From the NCBI RefSeq assembly GCF_026810505.1, contig NZ_CP101750.1:5141501-5205500 (forward strand): a stretch of DNA of 64,000 bases. The letters run 5' to 3'. Both the position numbers and the translations under genes were made by a program. Below, piece by piece: positions 44,760 through 54,593 of this stretch. The first letter of the stretch is position 1; each line of letters opens with the position of its first letter. The notes beneath the pieces are model-generated. The model searched no databases. It was not told the DNA's origin and saw nothing but the letters and a program-made list of their open reading frames with translations. Source of the stretch: Streptomyces sp. Je 1-369 (GTDB lineage Bacteria; Actinomycetota; Actinomycetes; Streptomycetales; Streptomycetaceae).

Positions 44760-46405
44760 GCACAACAGCCGTCCACAGCCTGTGGACAACGGCGGCCGAG
44801 CCGATCGACAAGATCGACGCGCCCACCATCGAGTACGGGCAGCTGTCGCCGGTGTTGATCGTCATCGGCGCGGCCGTCATCGGAGTGCTCATCGAAGCCT
44901 TCGTCCCGCGCAAGTCCCGGTACTACGCACAGCTGTTCCTCTCCGTGGTCTCCCTGGCCGCCGCCTTCGCCGCGGTGGTCGGGCTCGCGGCCCGCGGCTT
45001 CGGCACCACCAAGGCGCAGATCGCCGCGATGGGCGCCATCGCGGTCGACGGACCCGCGCTCTTCCTCCAGGGCACGATCCTGCTCACCGGAATCGTCGCG
45101 ATCTTCACCTTCGCGGAGCGGCGTCTCGACCCGGAGGCGCACGGCAACCGCGTCGACTCGTTCGTGGCGCAGGCCGGGTCCGTCCCGGGCAGTGAGGGCG
45201 AACAGGCCGCCACCAAGGCCGGATTCGCCACCACCGAGGTGTTCCCGCTGGCGCTCTTCGCCATCGGCGGCATGCTGGTCTTCCCCGCGGCCAACGACCT
45301 CCTGACGCTCTTCATCGCGCTGGAAGTCTTCTCCCTGCCGCTGTACCTGCTGTGCGCCCTCGCCCGCCGCAAGCGCCTGATGTCACAGGAATCCGCCGTC
45401 AAGTATTTCCTGCTCGGCGCGTTCGCCTCGGCGTTCACGCTCTTCGGTATCGCGCTCCTCTACGGATACGCGGGTTCCGTGTCGTACGCGACGGTCGCGG
45501 ACGTCGTCGAGGGCAACGTCAAGACCGTGGACCCGGCGCTCGCCGACACCATGGGCAACGACGCGCTGCTCCTGATCGGCGTCGCGATGGTGGTGATGGG
45601 GCTGCTCTTCAAGGTCGGCGCGGTGCCGTTCCACATGTGGACCCCGGACGTGTACCAAGGCGCTCCGACGCCGGTCACCGGCTTCATGGCGGCGGCGACG
45701 AAGGTGGCCGCGTTCGGCGCCCTCCTGCGCCTCCTCTACGTGGTCCTGCCCGGCCTGCGCTGGGACTGGCGGCCGGTCATGTGGGGCGTCGCGGTCATCA
45801 CGATGCTGGGCGGCGCGATCATCGCGATCACCCAGACCGACATCAAGCGGCTCCTCGCGTATTCGTCCGTCGCGCACGCCGGCTTCATCCTCGCCGGTGT
45901 CATCGCCACCACCCCGGACGGCATCTCCTCCGTCCTCTTCTACCTGGGTGCCTACTCCTTCGTGACCATCGGCGCCTTCGCCGTCGTCACGCTGGTGCGG
46001 GACGCGGGTGGCGAGGCGACGCACCTCTCCAAGTGGGCGGGGCTCGGACGCCGGTCCCCGCTGGTGGCCGCGGTCTTCGCGGTCTTCCTCCTCGCCTTCG
46101 CCGGTATCCCGCTGACCTCCGGGTTCGCCGGGAAGTTCGCGGTCTTCAAGGCGGCGGCGGAGGGCGGCGCGGGCCCGCTGGTCGTGGTCGGTGTGCTGTC
46201 GTCGGCGATCGCCGCGTTCTTCTACATCCGCGTGATCGTCCTGATGTTCTTCAGCGAGCCGAAGGCGGACGGCCCCACGGTCGCCGTGCCCTCGCCGCTG
46301 ACGATGACGGCGATCGCCATGGGCGTCGCCGTGACGCTGGTGCTGGGCGTGGCCCCGCAGTACTTCCTGGACCTGGCGAACCAGGCGGGAGTCTTCGTCC
46401 GCTAG
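44756..46405 (+). CDS. nuoN: NADH-quinone oxidoreductase subunit N
   Basis: The protein has 549 residues from a GTG overlapping nuoM. FKVGAVPFHMWTPDVYQGAPTPVTGFMAAATKV and LAYSSVAHAGFILAGV identify the third antiporter-like pump. It is the last gene of the operon, and a strong hairpin follows 24 bases after its stop. All 14 subunits are therefore present in standard order, with no insertions. Confidence 0.97.
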   Translation: MSTTAVHSLWTTAAEPIDKIDAPTIEYGQLSPVLIVIGAAVIGVLIEAFVPRKSRYYAQLFLSVVSLAAAFAAVVGLAARGFGTTKAQIAAMGAIAVDGPALFLQGTILLTGIVAIFTFAERRLDPEAHGNRVDSFVAQAGSVPGSEGEQAATKAGFATTEVFPLALFAIGGMLVFPAANDLLTLFIALEVFSLPLYLLCALARRKRLMSQESAVKYFLLGAFASAFTLFGIALLYGYAGSVSYATVADVVEGNVKTVDPALADTMGNDALLLIGVAMVVMGLLFKVGAVPFHMWTPDVYQGAPTPVTGFMAAATKVAAFGALLRLLYVVLPGLRWDWRPVMWGVAVITMLGGAIIAITQTDIKRLLAYSSVAHAGFILAGVIATTPDGISSVLFYLGAYSFVTIGAFAVVTLVRDAGGEATHLSKWAGLGRRSPLVAAVFAVFLLAFAGIPLTSGFAGKFAVFKAAAEGGAGPLVVVGVLSSAIAAFFYIRVIVLMFFSEPKADGPTVAVPSPLTMTAIAMGVAVTLVLGVAPQYFLDLANQAGVFVR

Positions 46406-46429
46406 CCCGGCTCCCCTGCGCGGACCCTG

Positions 46430-46462
46430 CCGCCCGGCATCCCGAGAAGGGGTGCCGGGCGG
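46430..46462. terminator. hairpin terminator of the nuo operon
   Basis: CCGCCCGGCA (46430-46439) pairs with TGCCGGGCGG (46453-46462), extended by a T-G pair and CCC/GGG, with loop GAGAA. It is a 14-pair stem just after nuoN. Confidence 0.82.
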
Positions 46463-46551
46463 TGGCCTGTGGATAACTGTCCGCGGTGTCGGTGGGGAGC
46501 CCTATCGTGGAGGCAGTGGTCGAGGCAGGACGTACAGCGGGGGACAGGGCG

Positions 46552-48588
46552 ATGGATGGGACCAAAGGCATGAGCGAGGTGACGGCGGCGGTACCGGCGC
46601 CGGGCGTGGCGACCGGCACCGTGACGGAGAGCGACGCGCTGCGCACGCTCCACCGCGTCTTCGGGTACGACGCCTTCCGCGGCGAGCAGGAACCGGTCAT
46701 CGACCACGTGGTGGGTGGCGGGGACGCCGTCGTCCTCATGCCGACCGGCGGCGGCAAGTCCCTCTGCTACCAGATCCCGGCCCTGGTCAGGCCCGGCACC
46801 GGCGTCGTGATCTCCCCGCTCATCGCGCTGATGCAGGACCAGGTGGACGCGTTGCGGGCGCTCGGGGTGCGCGCCGGGTTCATCAACTCCACGCAGGACT
46901 TCGACGAGCGTCGCGTGATGGAGGCGGAGTTCCTCGCGGGCGAGCTCGACGTGCTCTATCTGGCGCCGGAGCGGCTGCGCCTGGACGCGACGCTGGACCT
47001 CCTCGGGCGGGCCAAGATCTCCGTCTTCGCCATCGACGAGGCGCACTGCGTCGCCCAGTGGGGCCACGACTTCCGCCCCGACTACCTCGCCCTGTCCCTC
47101 CTCGGGCAGCGCTGGCCGGACGTACCGCGGATCGCCCTGACCGCGACGGCCACCGACGCCACGCACCGGGAGATCACCCAGCGGCTCGGCATGCCCGACG
47201 CCCGGCACTTCGTGGCGAGCTTCGACCGGCCCAACATCCAGTACCGCATCGTGCCGAAGGCCGAACCGAAGAAGCAGCTCCTCGCCTTCCTGAAGGAGGA
47301 GCACGCGGGCGACGCCGGGATCGTCTACTGCCTGTCCCGCAATTCGGTGGAGAAAACCGCCGAGTTCCTCTGCAAGAACGGCATCGAGGCCGTCCCGTAC
47401 CACGCGGGTCTGGACGGCGGCACGCGCGCGAGGAACCAGTCCCGCTTCCTGCGGGAGGAGGGCCTCGTCGTCTGCGCGACGATCGCCTTCGGGATGGGCA
47501 TCGACAAGCCCGACGTCCGCTTCGTCGCCCACCTCGACCTGCCCAAGTCCGTCGAGGGGTACTACCAGGAGACGGGCCGCGCGGGCCGCGACGGCCTGCC
47601 CTCGACGGCCTGGATGGCGTATGGCCTCCAGGACGTCGTGCAGCAGCGGAAGCTGATCCAGGGCGGCGAGGGCGACGAGGCGTTCCGGCGCCGCGCCTCC
47701 TCCCACCTGGACTCGATGCTGGCGCTCTGCGAGACCGCCCAGTGCCGCCGCGCGCAGCTCCTGACCTACTTCGGCCAGGAGGCGGGCGCGGAGTCCTGCG
47801 GCAACTGCGACACCTGCCTGACCCCGCCCGAGACCTGGGACGGCACGGTGGCGGCGCAGAAGGTCCTCTCCACAGTCGTGCGCCTGCAGCGCGAGCGCGG
47901 CCAGAAGTTCGGCGCGGGCCAGATCATCGACATCCTCCTGGGCAAGAAGACCGCGAAGGTCATCCAGTTCGACCACGACCAGCTCTCGGTCTTCGGCATC
48001 GGCGAAGAGCTGGCGGAGGCCGAATGGCGCGGCGTGGTCCGTCAGCTGCTGGCGCAGGGCCTGATCGCGGTCGAGGGGGAGTACGGAACGCTGGTGCTCA
48101 CCGAGGCGAGCGGCTCCGTCCTGGGCAGGGAGCGTGAGGTGCGGCTGCGCAAGGAGCCGAAGCGGGCACCGGCGGCGCGGGCGTCCAAGAGCGAGCGCAA
48201 GGCGAAGTCGGCGGCAGCGGTCGCCGAGCTGCCCCAGGACGCGGTCCCCCTCTTCGAGGCACTGCGCGCCTGGCGCGGCGCCCAGGCGAAGGAACAGGGC
48301 GTCCCGGCGTATGTGATCTTCCACGACGCCACACTCCGTGAGATCGCGACCCTCCGGCCCGGGTCCGTCGCGGACCTGGCGGGCATCAGCGGAGTCGGCG
48401 AGAAGAAGCGGGCGACGTACGGCGAGGGCGTGGTCGGAGTCGTCGCGGAGTTCTTGGGCGGGGCGGTTGCGGGGAGTGGTGCTTCGGGTGGAGCGCCGGG
48501 CGGAGCGTCCACCGAGGCCGAGGTGCCGCTCAGCGATGAGGTGGAGCCGGACTGGGGGGACGAGCAAGAGCCGGACTGGACGTCTTAG
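46552..48588 (+). CDS. recQ: RecQ-type ATP-dependent DNA helicase
   Basis: The protein has 678 residues from the ATG at 46552, which has GGGGGA about nine bases upstream. A GTG at 46486 would add 22 residues. Motifs I ([13 protein letters not shown]), II ([18 protein letters not shown]) and VI ([13 protein letters not shown]) are intact. The zinc site [25 protein letters not shown] lies in the RQC region, and an HRDC-type domain near the end ([27 protein letters not shown]) completes the RecQ layout. The enzyme unwinds DNA in recombination and repair. The end repeats EPDW twice. Confidence 0.95.
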   Translation: MDGTKGMSEVTAAVPAPGVATGTVTESDALRTLHRVFGYDAFRGEQEPVIDHVVGGGDAVVLMPTGGGKSLCYQIPALVRPGTGVVISPLIALMQDQVDALRALGVRAGFINSTQDFDERRVMEAEFLAGELDVLYLAPERLRLDATLDLLGRAKISVFAIDEAHCVAQWGHDFRPDYLALSLLGQRWPDVPRIALTATATDATHREITQRLGMPDARHFVASFDRPNIQYRIVPKAEPKKQLLAFLKEEHAGDAGIVYCLSRNSVEKTAEFLCKNGIEAVPYHAGLDGGTRARNQSRFLREEGLVVCATIAFGMGIDKPDVRFVAHLDLPKSVEGYYQETGRAGRDGLPSTAWMAYGLQDVVQQRKLIQGGEGDEAFRRRASSHLDSMLALCETAQCRRAQLLTYFGQEAGAESCGNCDTCLTPPETWDGTVAAQKVLSTVVRLQRERGQKFGAGQIIDILLGKKTAKVIQFDHDQLSVFGIGEELAEAEWRGVVRQLLAQGLIAVEGEYGTLVLTEASGSVLGREREVRLRKEPKRAPAARASKSERKAKSAAAVAELPQDAVPLFEALRAWRGAQAKEQGVPAYVIFHDATLREIATLRPGSVADLAGISGVGEKKRATYGEGVVGVVAEFLGGAVAGSGASGGAPGGASTEAEVPLSDEVEPDWGDEQEPDWTS

Positions 48589-48722
48589 GCCCGGGCCTCG
48601 TGGACCGCCGGCGTCATCATGGAAGCTGCCGGTCGGTGCGTACTGGCGGGAACCCGTAGAGGTCTGCACGTACATGTGAACGAGTGTCGGTACCTTGACT
48701 CGTTCCGAGGCGTACGCCGAGG

Positions 48723-49115
48723 TCACGCGTGGTCCAGCGCCTTCCTTACCGCCCCCATGGCCGCCGCGTCGTCCGCCCCGAGCGAGCGCGCCGCGGTGAC
48801 GAACTGAACTGCCAGCTCGGCGAGTTGCTCCGGGTCAAGAGGGGCCGTGCCCGCCGGAAGCGGGGCGACCCTCGTGCCGGCGCCGCGGCGGGTGTGGATG
48901 AGGGAGGCCGCTTCCAGTTCGCGGTAGGCGCGGGCCACCGTGCCCGCTGCCAGGCCCAGGTCGGCGGCGAGTTGGCGCACGGGTGGGAGGCGTTCGCCCT
49001 CGGGGAGGCGGCCCGTGGTGATGAGGGCGGAGAGCTGGGCCCGGATCTGTTCGTAGGGCGGGACGGGGCTCGTGGTGTCGACCCGGACGGCGGGGCCTCT
49101 GGCCGGGTCCGTCAT
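48723..49115 (-). CDS. GntR-family regulator, YtrA-like
   Basis: The protein has 130 residues from the ATG at 49115. The winged-helix DNA-binding domain (PPYEQIRAQLSALITTGRLPEGERLPPVRQLAADLGLAAGTVARAYRELEAASLI) takes up the first 80 residues, with only a short helical tail. That is the layout of YtrA-type GntR proteins, which control neighbouring transporter or membrane genes. The gene overlaps the membrane protein gene by four bases, so the regulator is probably translated from the same message. The large dyad at 49955-49991 is a good operator candidate for it. Confidence 0.9.
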   Translation of the reverse strand: MTDPARGPAVRVDTTSPVPPYEQIRAQLSALITTGRLPEGERLPPVRQLAADLGLAAGTVARAYRELEAASLIHTRRGAGTRVAPLPAGTAPLDPEQLAELAVQFVTAARSLGADDAAAMGAVRKALDHA

Positions 49116-49909
49116 CGGCGGCCTGCCCGGGGGGAGACGATCGTGGTCAGGGACCACGTCATCGTGGACGCCGCGGAGAGGGCCACAGGTATCAGGATCC
49201 AGGCCGACCCGGATGCCCCCATGCAGTCCAGGCCCAGCAGGGAGCCCGCGGCGAACGTCGTGGTCCCCAGCAGGGGAGTGGAGACCAGTAGGCCCCAGGC
49301 CGCGGTGATCGCCAGTGCCCGGTCGCGGCGTGGCTGTTCTTCCGCGGGGCGGCGGGCGATGCGGCGCAGGGACCACGCGCAGGCGACCGTGCCGAGGGTG
49401 AGCGAGGCGAGGACCGGGGCGCCGTAGAAGAGGCCGGGCCAGGGGCCGACGGTTTGGGTCATGCCCTGGCACGTGGCAGAGAGGGTGCGTCCGGCTCGGC
49501 CCTGGTCGTCGGGCGAGGCCATGACGGCGGCCGCGACGAGTAGGGCGATCAGGGCCAGCGCCTGCGCGATGAGCAAGCGGGTCGTCCGGCGCGGTACATA
49601 GTCCCGGGCTCTGCGGGGGGTGAGGTCGGCGCTGCGGACGGGGCCGCGTGGCGGGGGTGTGAGGGCGTCACCGAGCAGTACTCCGGCGACGGCGCAGAGG
49701 CCGAACGCCGGTATGGCGTAAAGGATCCCGATGCCCAGGCCGTTATCGCGGGATGCCACCGCCCAGGCCGCGGCGGCACCGGCGGCGAGACCGGCCCAGC
49801 GGGCGTACAGATCGGCGCGGGCGCGCGCTGCTGCCTCTGGTGGGAGGGGTGCGAGGGATGAGAGCGGTGGCGCGGTGCGGGTGTCGTTGGCCGTGTCGGT
49901 GTCGTGCAT
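49112..49909 (-). CDS. membrane protein co-transcribed with GntR regulator
   Basis: The protein has 265 residues. Seven or so hydrophobic segments are spread across it, in about four clusters, including [59 protein letters not shown] and WPGLFYGAPVLASLTLGTVACAWSL. I do not recognise a family. The overlap with the YtrA-like gene and the palindrome upstream suggest a small self-regulated operon. The genes may respond to membrane or cell-wall stress, as YtrA systems do elsewhere, but that is inference. Confidence 0.75.
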   Translation of the reverse strand: MHDTDTANDTRTAPPLSSLAPLPPEAAARARADLYARWAGLAAGAAAAWAVASRDNGLGIGILYAIPAFGLCAVAGVLLGDALTPPPRGPVRSADLTPRRARDYVPRRTTRLLIAQALALIALLVAAAVMASPDDQGRAGRTLSATCQGMTQTVGPWPGLFYGAPVLASLTLGTVACAWSLRRIARRPAEEQPRRDRALAITAAWGLLVSTPLLGTTTFAAGSLLGLDCMGASGSAWILIPVALSAASTMTWSLTTIVSPRAGRR

Positions 49910-49954
49910 GTGTGAACCCCCGAGCGAATGGTGCCGGGTGGTCGGGCCCGGACC

Positions 49955-49991
49955 TGTACTCAGCGCTCGCTTGTATCAAGCGCTGAGTACA
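49955..49991. promoter_or_regulatory. 13-bp inverted repeat, candidate GntR operator
   Basis: TGTACTCAGCGCT (49955-49967) and AGCGCTGAGTACA (49979-49991) are perfect inverted repeats with 11 bases between. A second perfect dyad, CGCTTG-TAT-CAAGCG (49968-49982), is nested at the centre. It lies about 45 bases before the operon start. Confidence 0.7.
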
Positions 49992-50024
49992 AGTTCACCC
50001 GACTCGGAGGCTTGTGTCAAGAGG

Positions 50025-50088
50025 TCGGTACAAGTTGGTGTCGGTACAAGTGGGTGGCGGTGCGAGTCGGCGTCGATGTGAATCGGCG
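50025..50088. repeat. 4 x 16-bp degenerate tandem repeat
   Basis: Units start at 50025, 50041, 50057 and 50073. The first two (TCGGTACAAGTTGGTG and TCGGTACAAGTGGGTG) differ by one base, and the last two are more degenerate. The array ends nine bases before the fumarylacetoacetase stop codon. Confidence 0.75.
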
Positions 50089-50097
50089 GAGCGGAGC

Positions 50098-51387
50098 TCA
50101 GCGCGCCGACGCGATCCGGCCCGTCACCTCGCCCAGTCCGACCTTCGTGCCATTGGGTCCCGGCGCCCAGGCCGAGAGCGTGACCACGTCGCCGTCCTCG
50201 AGGAACGTCCGCTTGCCGTCGGGGAGTTCGAGGGGGTCACGGCCGTTCCAGGTCATCTCGATCAGCGAGCCGAACTGGCCGGGGCCGGGGCCGCTGACCG
50301 TGCCCGAGCCGTACAGGTCGCCGGTGCGCAGCGAGGCGCCGTTGACCGTCATGTGCGCCAGCTGCTGCGCGGCCGTCCAGTACACGGTGGAGAACGGCGG
50401 CTCCGAGATGACCTGGCCGTTCAGGGTGACCGTGATGCGCAGGTCGTAGCCGCCGGGCTCGTCCGCCGCGGACTCCGCGGAGTCGTCCAGATAGGGCAGG
50501 AGCTGGTGCGTGCGCTCCGGCGGTGCGACCCGTGCCGAGTCCAGCGCTTCCAGCGGGGTGATCCACGCGGACACCGATGTGGCGAACGACTTGCCGAGGA
50601 ACGGCCCGAGCGGGACGTACTCCCACGCCTGGATGTCGCGTGCCGACCAATCGTTGAGGAGAGTCAGTCCGAAGACGTGCTCCCGGAAGTCCGCGAGGGG
50701 CACGGCGGTGCCCTGCTCCGAGGAGGCGCCGACGACGAAGCCGACCTCCGCCTCGATGTCGAGCCGGACGGACGGGCCGAAGACGGGGGCCGGGTCCGCG
50801 GGCGTCTTGCGCTGGCCCGTGGGACGGACGACGTCCGTACCGGAGACGACGACCGTGCCGGACCGGCCGTGGTAACCGATGGGCAGGTGCTTCCAGTTGG
50901 GGGTCAGCGGCGTCGGCGCGTCCGGCCGGAACATCTGCCCCAGGTTGGAGGCGTGGTGCTCGGAGGCGTAGAAGTCGACGTAGTCCGCGACCTCGAAGGG
51001 CAGGTGCAGGGTCACTTCGGAGAGAGGGTGCAGCAGGGGGCGTACGGCCTCACGGTGGGCGGGCACCGTCACCCATGCCGTCAGGGCGCGTCGCACGTCG
51101 GACCAGGCCCTGCGGCCCGCGGCGAGCAGCGGGTTCAGCGTGGTACGGGCGAGGAGCGAGACGTAGGGGGAGCCGAGTGCGGCGGCCGCGGCGCCCGCGT
51201 CCAGGACGTACGAGCCGAGCCGTACCCCCACCCTGCGTCGGCCGTCCGCCTCCCCGGTCAGGGAGAACACGCCGTAGGGAAGGTTGTGCGGTCCGAAGGG
51301 GTCGCCCTCGGGGAGGCCGAAGGGATCGTCTCCGGGAAGGTCGGCGGAGTCACCGGCGGCCGGGTCGAGCGGGGTCTGCTCGGACAT
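50098..51387 (-). CDS. fahA: fumarylacetoacetase
   Basis: The protein has 429 residues, the normal length. It has the metal and catalytic segments DYVDFYASEHHASNLG, IEAEVGFVVG and LNDWSARDIQAWEYVPLGPFLGKSF. The enzyme splits fumarylacetoacetate to fumarate and acetoacetate, the last step of tyrosine and phenylalanine breakdown. The other tyrosine-catabolism genes are not in this window. The gene is transcribed alone, from a region holding a perfect 17-base palindrome about 32 bases upstream of the ATG. Confidence 0.96.
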   Translation of the reverse strand: MSEQTPLDPAAGDSADLPGDDPFGLPEGDPFGPHNLPYGVFSLTGEADGRRRVGVRLGSYVLDAGAAAAALGSPYVSLLARTTLNPLLAAGRRAWSDVRRALTAWVTVPAHREAVRPLLHPLSEVTLHLPFEVADYVDFYASEHHASNLGQMFRPDAPTPLTPNWKHLPIGYHGRSGTVVVSGTDVVRPTGQRKTPADPAPVFGPSVRLDIEAEVGFVVGASSEQGTAVPLADFREHVFGLTLLNDWSARDIQAWEYVPLGPFLGKSFATSVSAWITPLEALDSARVAPPERTHQLLPYLDDSAESAADEPGGYDLRITVTLNGQVISEPPFSTVYWTAAQQLAHMTVNGASLRTGDLYGSGTVSGPGPGQFGSLIEMTWNGRDPLELPDGKRTFLEDGDVVTLSAWAPGPNGTKVGLGEVTGRIASAR

Positions 51388-51418
51388 GCGTACCTGCCTC
51401 GCTTTCCATAGGGATGTG

Positions 51419-51435
51419 CCACACGTTACGTGTGG
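51419..51435. promoter_or_regulatory. 17-bp palindrome upstream of fahA
   Basis: CCACACGTTACGTGTGG is a perfect palindrome with a one-base centre, 32 bases before the fahA start codon. Its position is that of an operator. The regulator is unknown. Confidence 0.55.
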
Positions 51436-51540
51436 ATACCCCAGTTGCGGCAGTGTCTAAAGAGTCGACAATGTCCGCATAAGCCTTACTGAAGCCTTCA
51501 ATTCCGGCTTGATGTACAGGCACTTGGCAGCCGCATATGA

Positions 51541-51562
51541 CCACCCGGCGTGGGCCGGGTGG
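51541..51562. other. 9-bp stem hairpin in spacer
   Basis: CCACCCGGC pairs with GCCGGGTGG around a GTGG loop. There is no T tract. The stem lies between two genes that read away from each other, so it is not a gene-end terminator. Confidence 0.4.
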
Positions 51563-51707
51563 CATAGTCGGAACGAGGCATGCCGGAATGTAATCCTCCA
51601 CTTTCCGGTGAACCGGCGGTGCCTCCGTACAGTCCGGTCTCACCCACCCGTATGCGCACCTTGCCAAGCAGCTTCCGGCCGGGCCCAGGATCCGTATTCT
51701 CTGGATC

Positions 51708-52517
51708 ATGTCCGCCTCCCTCGCATATGCACTCATCGCCACTGACCTGGACGGGACGCTGCTGCGCGGCGACGACACGGTCTCGGACCGGTCGCGGCGG
51801 GCGCTGGCCGCCGCAGGCGGGGCGGGCGCCCGGCACCTCGTGGTGACAGGCCGCCCGGCCCCGCGGGTGCGGCCTCTCCTCGACGAACTCGGGTACGACG
51901 GCCTGGCCGTGTGCGGTCAGGGTGCCCAGCTGTACGACGTCGGCGCGGACCGGATGGAGTGGTCGGTGACCCTCGACCGCGAGCTCGCCGAGGTCGCGCT
52001 CGGGAAGATCGAGGCGGAGGTCGGGCAGGTCCACGCGGCCGTGGACCAGGACGGCGTGGAGGGCCTCACGCTCATCGAGCCGGGGTACGAGATGCCGCAC
52101 CCCACGCTGCCCGCGGTGCGGGTGCCCGGGCGGGACGTGCTGTGGGAGGAGCCCATCAGCAAGGTGTTGCTGCGCCATCCGACGCTGGCGGACGATGAGT
52201 TGGCGGCGGTCGCGCGGGGCGTGGTGGGCACGCTCGCGTCGGTGACCATGTCCGGGCCCGGCACGGTGGAACTCCAACCGTGCGGGGTGACCAAGGCGAC
52301 CGGGCTCGCGCTGGCCGCCGAGCGGCTCGGCCTGACGGCGGCCGACACGGTCGCCTTTGGGGACATGCCCAACGACATCCCCATGTTCCTGTGGGCCGCG
52401 CACGGGGTGGCCATGGCCAACGCTCATGGGGAACTGAAAGCGGTGGCAGACGAGTTGACCCTCTCAAACGAGGACGACGGCATCGCCGTCGTCCTCGAAC
52501 GTCTGCTGAGGCGCTAG
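51708..52517 (+). CDS. HAD-superfamily (Cof-type) phosphatase
   Basis: The protein has 269 residues. Motif I DLDGT (Asp13, Asp15), motif II ending LVVTGRP and motif IV GDMPNDIPM are present, with a Cof-type cap domain between. Such enzymes hydrolyse sugar or nucleotide phosphates in the cytoplasm. The substrate is not predictable from sequence. The gene is alone and diverges from fahA. Confidence 0.92.
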   Translation: MSASLAYALIATDLDGTLLRGDDTVSDRSRRALAAAGGAGARHLVVTGRPAPRVRPLLDELGYDGLAVCGQGAQLYDVGADRMEWSVTLDRELAEVALGKIEAEVGQVHAAVDQDGVEGLTLIEPGYEMPHPTLPAVRVPGRDVLWEEPISKVLLRHPTLADDELAAVARGVVGTLASVTMSGPGTVELQPCGVTKATGLALAAERLGLTAADTVAFGDMPNDIPMFLWAAHGVAMANAHGELKAVADELTLSNEDDGIAVVLERLLRR

Positions 52518-52557
52518 GTCCTCACCACACAGGTACCAGGTCTCCACATCACAGGCC

Positions 52558-54549
52558 CTAGCCCGCCGTCCGCCGGATCCGCTTCTCCCAGGTGCGGTGG
52601 AAGACGACCTCGTCGCCGTCCTTGCACACCACCTCGTTCGACGTGATGAAGTCCGCCGCGTCGCAGGTGATTTCCGAGCGCGTCTCCACGCGCGTGTCCC
52701 AGCCGAGATCGGGCCGGTGCAGGCGGATCGTCCAGTCCGAGCGGGTGCGGGCGCTCAGCGGGTCGCCCTCCTGGATCGTGTACGTCTCCAGGGCGACCTC
52801 GGTGAACTCGAGCCCGTCGGGGTACACGCGCGTGCCGCCGTACCGCGGGTCCACCTCAAGACGCCACTCGCCCTTGGCGACGTCGCGTACGACCAGACGC
52901 TCGGGCCGCTGCTCGTCCAGGGTCGCGGGGTGGACCACGCCCAGCGGCTCCGACTGCTCCGCGGGACCGAACGTGATCGACGGATCCAAGTCGCCGTCGC
53001 GGACCGGCAGTTCCAGAGCGCTGCCGACCGGCTCCAAGGTGAAGCCCACCGAGTCCGCCTGGGGCCAGATCCAGGGCCAGTAGGCGGAGGACACGGCGAG
53101 CCGGATGCGGTGGCCCGGCGGGAAGGTGTGGCCGATGCCGTTGAGCTCGAAGGTGACGTCCTCGGTGGCGCCCAGGGGCCAGGCGTCCGCGCGGTCCCTG
53201 CCGTTGCGCGCGGACAGGTTGAGGACGCCCCGGGTGACGAGGGTGGACGAGCCGTCCGGCGCGATGTCGCAGAGCCGGGCGACGGCCTGGCCGTACGGCA
53301 CGTCCATCCGCAGCCGCAGGGTCACCTTGGGGCGCCCCAGGACGCGTACCTGAGCGGGGACCTCGAACTCGAAGCACGCCGACTTCGCGTCCTCGTCCCG
53401 CTGGTCCGGCGGCAGGTCCGCGTCGTTGCCGAAGGGGAAGTAGCGGCCGGCGTCCAGGCCCGTGTGCTGGGGGGAGTCGACGACGACAGGGGTGCCCTGG
53501 AGGGCGTACGGGACAGGGGTGACGTTCGGGGACGGCCAGGACGGGTCGCCCACCCAGCCGCCGGGCAGCTCCGGGTAGACCGTCGCCGGCGGGTGGGAGT
53601 CGCTGATCCAGGAGCGCAGCTTCGGCTCGGCCATCACTCCGGAGTCGATGCCTTTGAGGTGGTGGTCCCACCAGCGCAGGGTCTCCTGGAGGAAGCCGAT
53701 CGAGGGTCCCGGCGGCAGCCCGCGGTCCGGGTACTGGTGCGACCAGGGGCCGATCAGGCCACGCACCTGGTCGTCGGGGAGGTGTTCGACGAGGCGCAGG
53801 ACGGTGTCGCGGTAAGGGTCGTGCCAGCCGCCCACCGCGAGGACCGCGGCGCCGATCGCGGAGTAGTCCTCGCTGACGCTGCCGTGCCGCCAGTAGTCGT
53901 CCCGGGTCTGGTGGTCCAGCCAGGTGTGGATGAAGGGCTCCACGGCCGCGAGGCGCGTCAGCCACATCTCGCGCCAGGCGTCGCCCACGAAGTACGGGTC
54001 CGGCGGGCGCGAGACGAAGGCCAGCATGGTCGCCGCCCACGCGTGCATGTCCACCGCGAGGACGGACCCGCCCATGTAGTGCACGTCGTTGTCGTAGCGG
54101 TCGTCGGCCGAGCAGACCGTGACGATCGCCTTGAGCGGTTCGGGGGCGAGCGCCGCGATCTGGAGGGAGTTGAAGCCGCCCCAGGAGATGCCGAACATGC
54201 CGACCTTGCCGGTCGACCACTCCTGGGCGGCCAGCCAGTTCACCACCTCGACGCCGTCGGCCAGCTCCTGTGCCGAGTACTCGTCGGTGGGCAGACCCTC
54301 GCTGTTGCCGTGCCCGCGGACGTCGACCCGTACGGAGGCGTAGCCGTGGCCCGCGTACCAGGGGTGCCGCTGCCAGTCCCGCGGCGCCGTCCAGTCGCTG
54401 AGGCGGTAGGGGAGGTATTCGAGAAGTACGGGGACGGGCTCGTCGGTCACGGGACGCCACACGCGCGCGTAGAGCGTGGTCCCGTCGGCGAGGGGTACGC
54501 GGAAGTCCTCGCGGGTGGTCTCGTACGGGTAGGAGTCGCGGATCTGCAT
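52558..54549 (-). CDS. CocE/NonD-family hydrolase (S15-like X-Pro peptidase)
   Basis: The protein has 663 residues. The alpha/beta-hydrolase domain has the nucleophile Ser122 in GISWGGF, with an acid residue and histidine later (GPWSHQYPDRG). The C-terminal half is the jelly-roll domain of X-prolyl dipeptidyl-peptidases and CocE esterases. No signal peptide is seen, so it is cytoplasmic. It follows the peptide transporter gene by 28 bases on the same strand and would trim imported peptides, which is the likely role. The esterase alternative cannot be excluded. Confidence 0.88.
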   Translation of the reverse strand: MQIRDSYPYETTREDFRVPLADGTTLYARVWRPVTDEPVPVLLEYLPYRLSDWTAPRDWQRHPWYAGHGYASVRVDVRGHGNSEGLPTDEYSAQELADGVEVVNWLAAQEWSTGKVGMFGISWGGFNSLQIAALAPEPLKAIVTVCSADDRYDNDVHYMGGSVLAVDMHAWAATMLAFVSRPPDPYFVGDAWREMWLTRLAAVEPFIHTWLDHQTRDDYWRHGSVSEDYSAIGAAVLAVGGWHDPYRDTVLRLVEHLPDDQVRGLIGPWSHQYPDRGLPPGPSIGFLQETLRWWDHHLKGIDSGVMAEPKLRSWISDSHPPATVYPELPGGWVGDPSWPSPNVTPVPYALQGTPVVVDSPQHTGLDAGRYFPFGNDADLPPDQRDEDAKSACFEFEVPAQVRVLGRPKVTLRLRMDVPYGQAVARLCDIAPDGSSTLVTRGVLNLSARNGRDRADAWPLGATEDVTFELNGIGHTFPPGHRIRLAVSSAYWPWIWPQADSVGFTLEPVGSALELPVRDGDLDPSITFGPAEQSEPLGVVHPATLDEQRPERLVVRDVAKGEWRLEVDPRYGGTRVYPDGLEFTEVALETYTIQEGDPLSARTRSDWTIRLHRPDLGWDTRVETRSEITCDAADFITSNEVVCKDGDEVVFHRTWEKRIRRTAG

Positions 54550-54557
54550 GAGTGAAA

Positions 54558-54593
54558 CCTCAGTGGACGGGTTGTCCTCAGTGGACGGGGTGC
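54558..54593. repeat. 2 x 18-bp repeat over a stop codon
   Basis: CCTCAGTGGACGGG occurs at 54558 and 54576, 18 bases apart. The second copy carries the stop codon and last codons of the transporter gene. Confidence 0.7.

Larger units (their letters stand above)
51388..51707. other. divergent spacer, fahA and HAD phosphatase
   Basis: This 320-base spacer contains the palindrome at 51419 and a 9-bp hairpin at 51541. Apart from those I see no gene. Confidence 0.5.
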
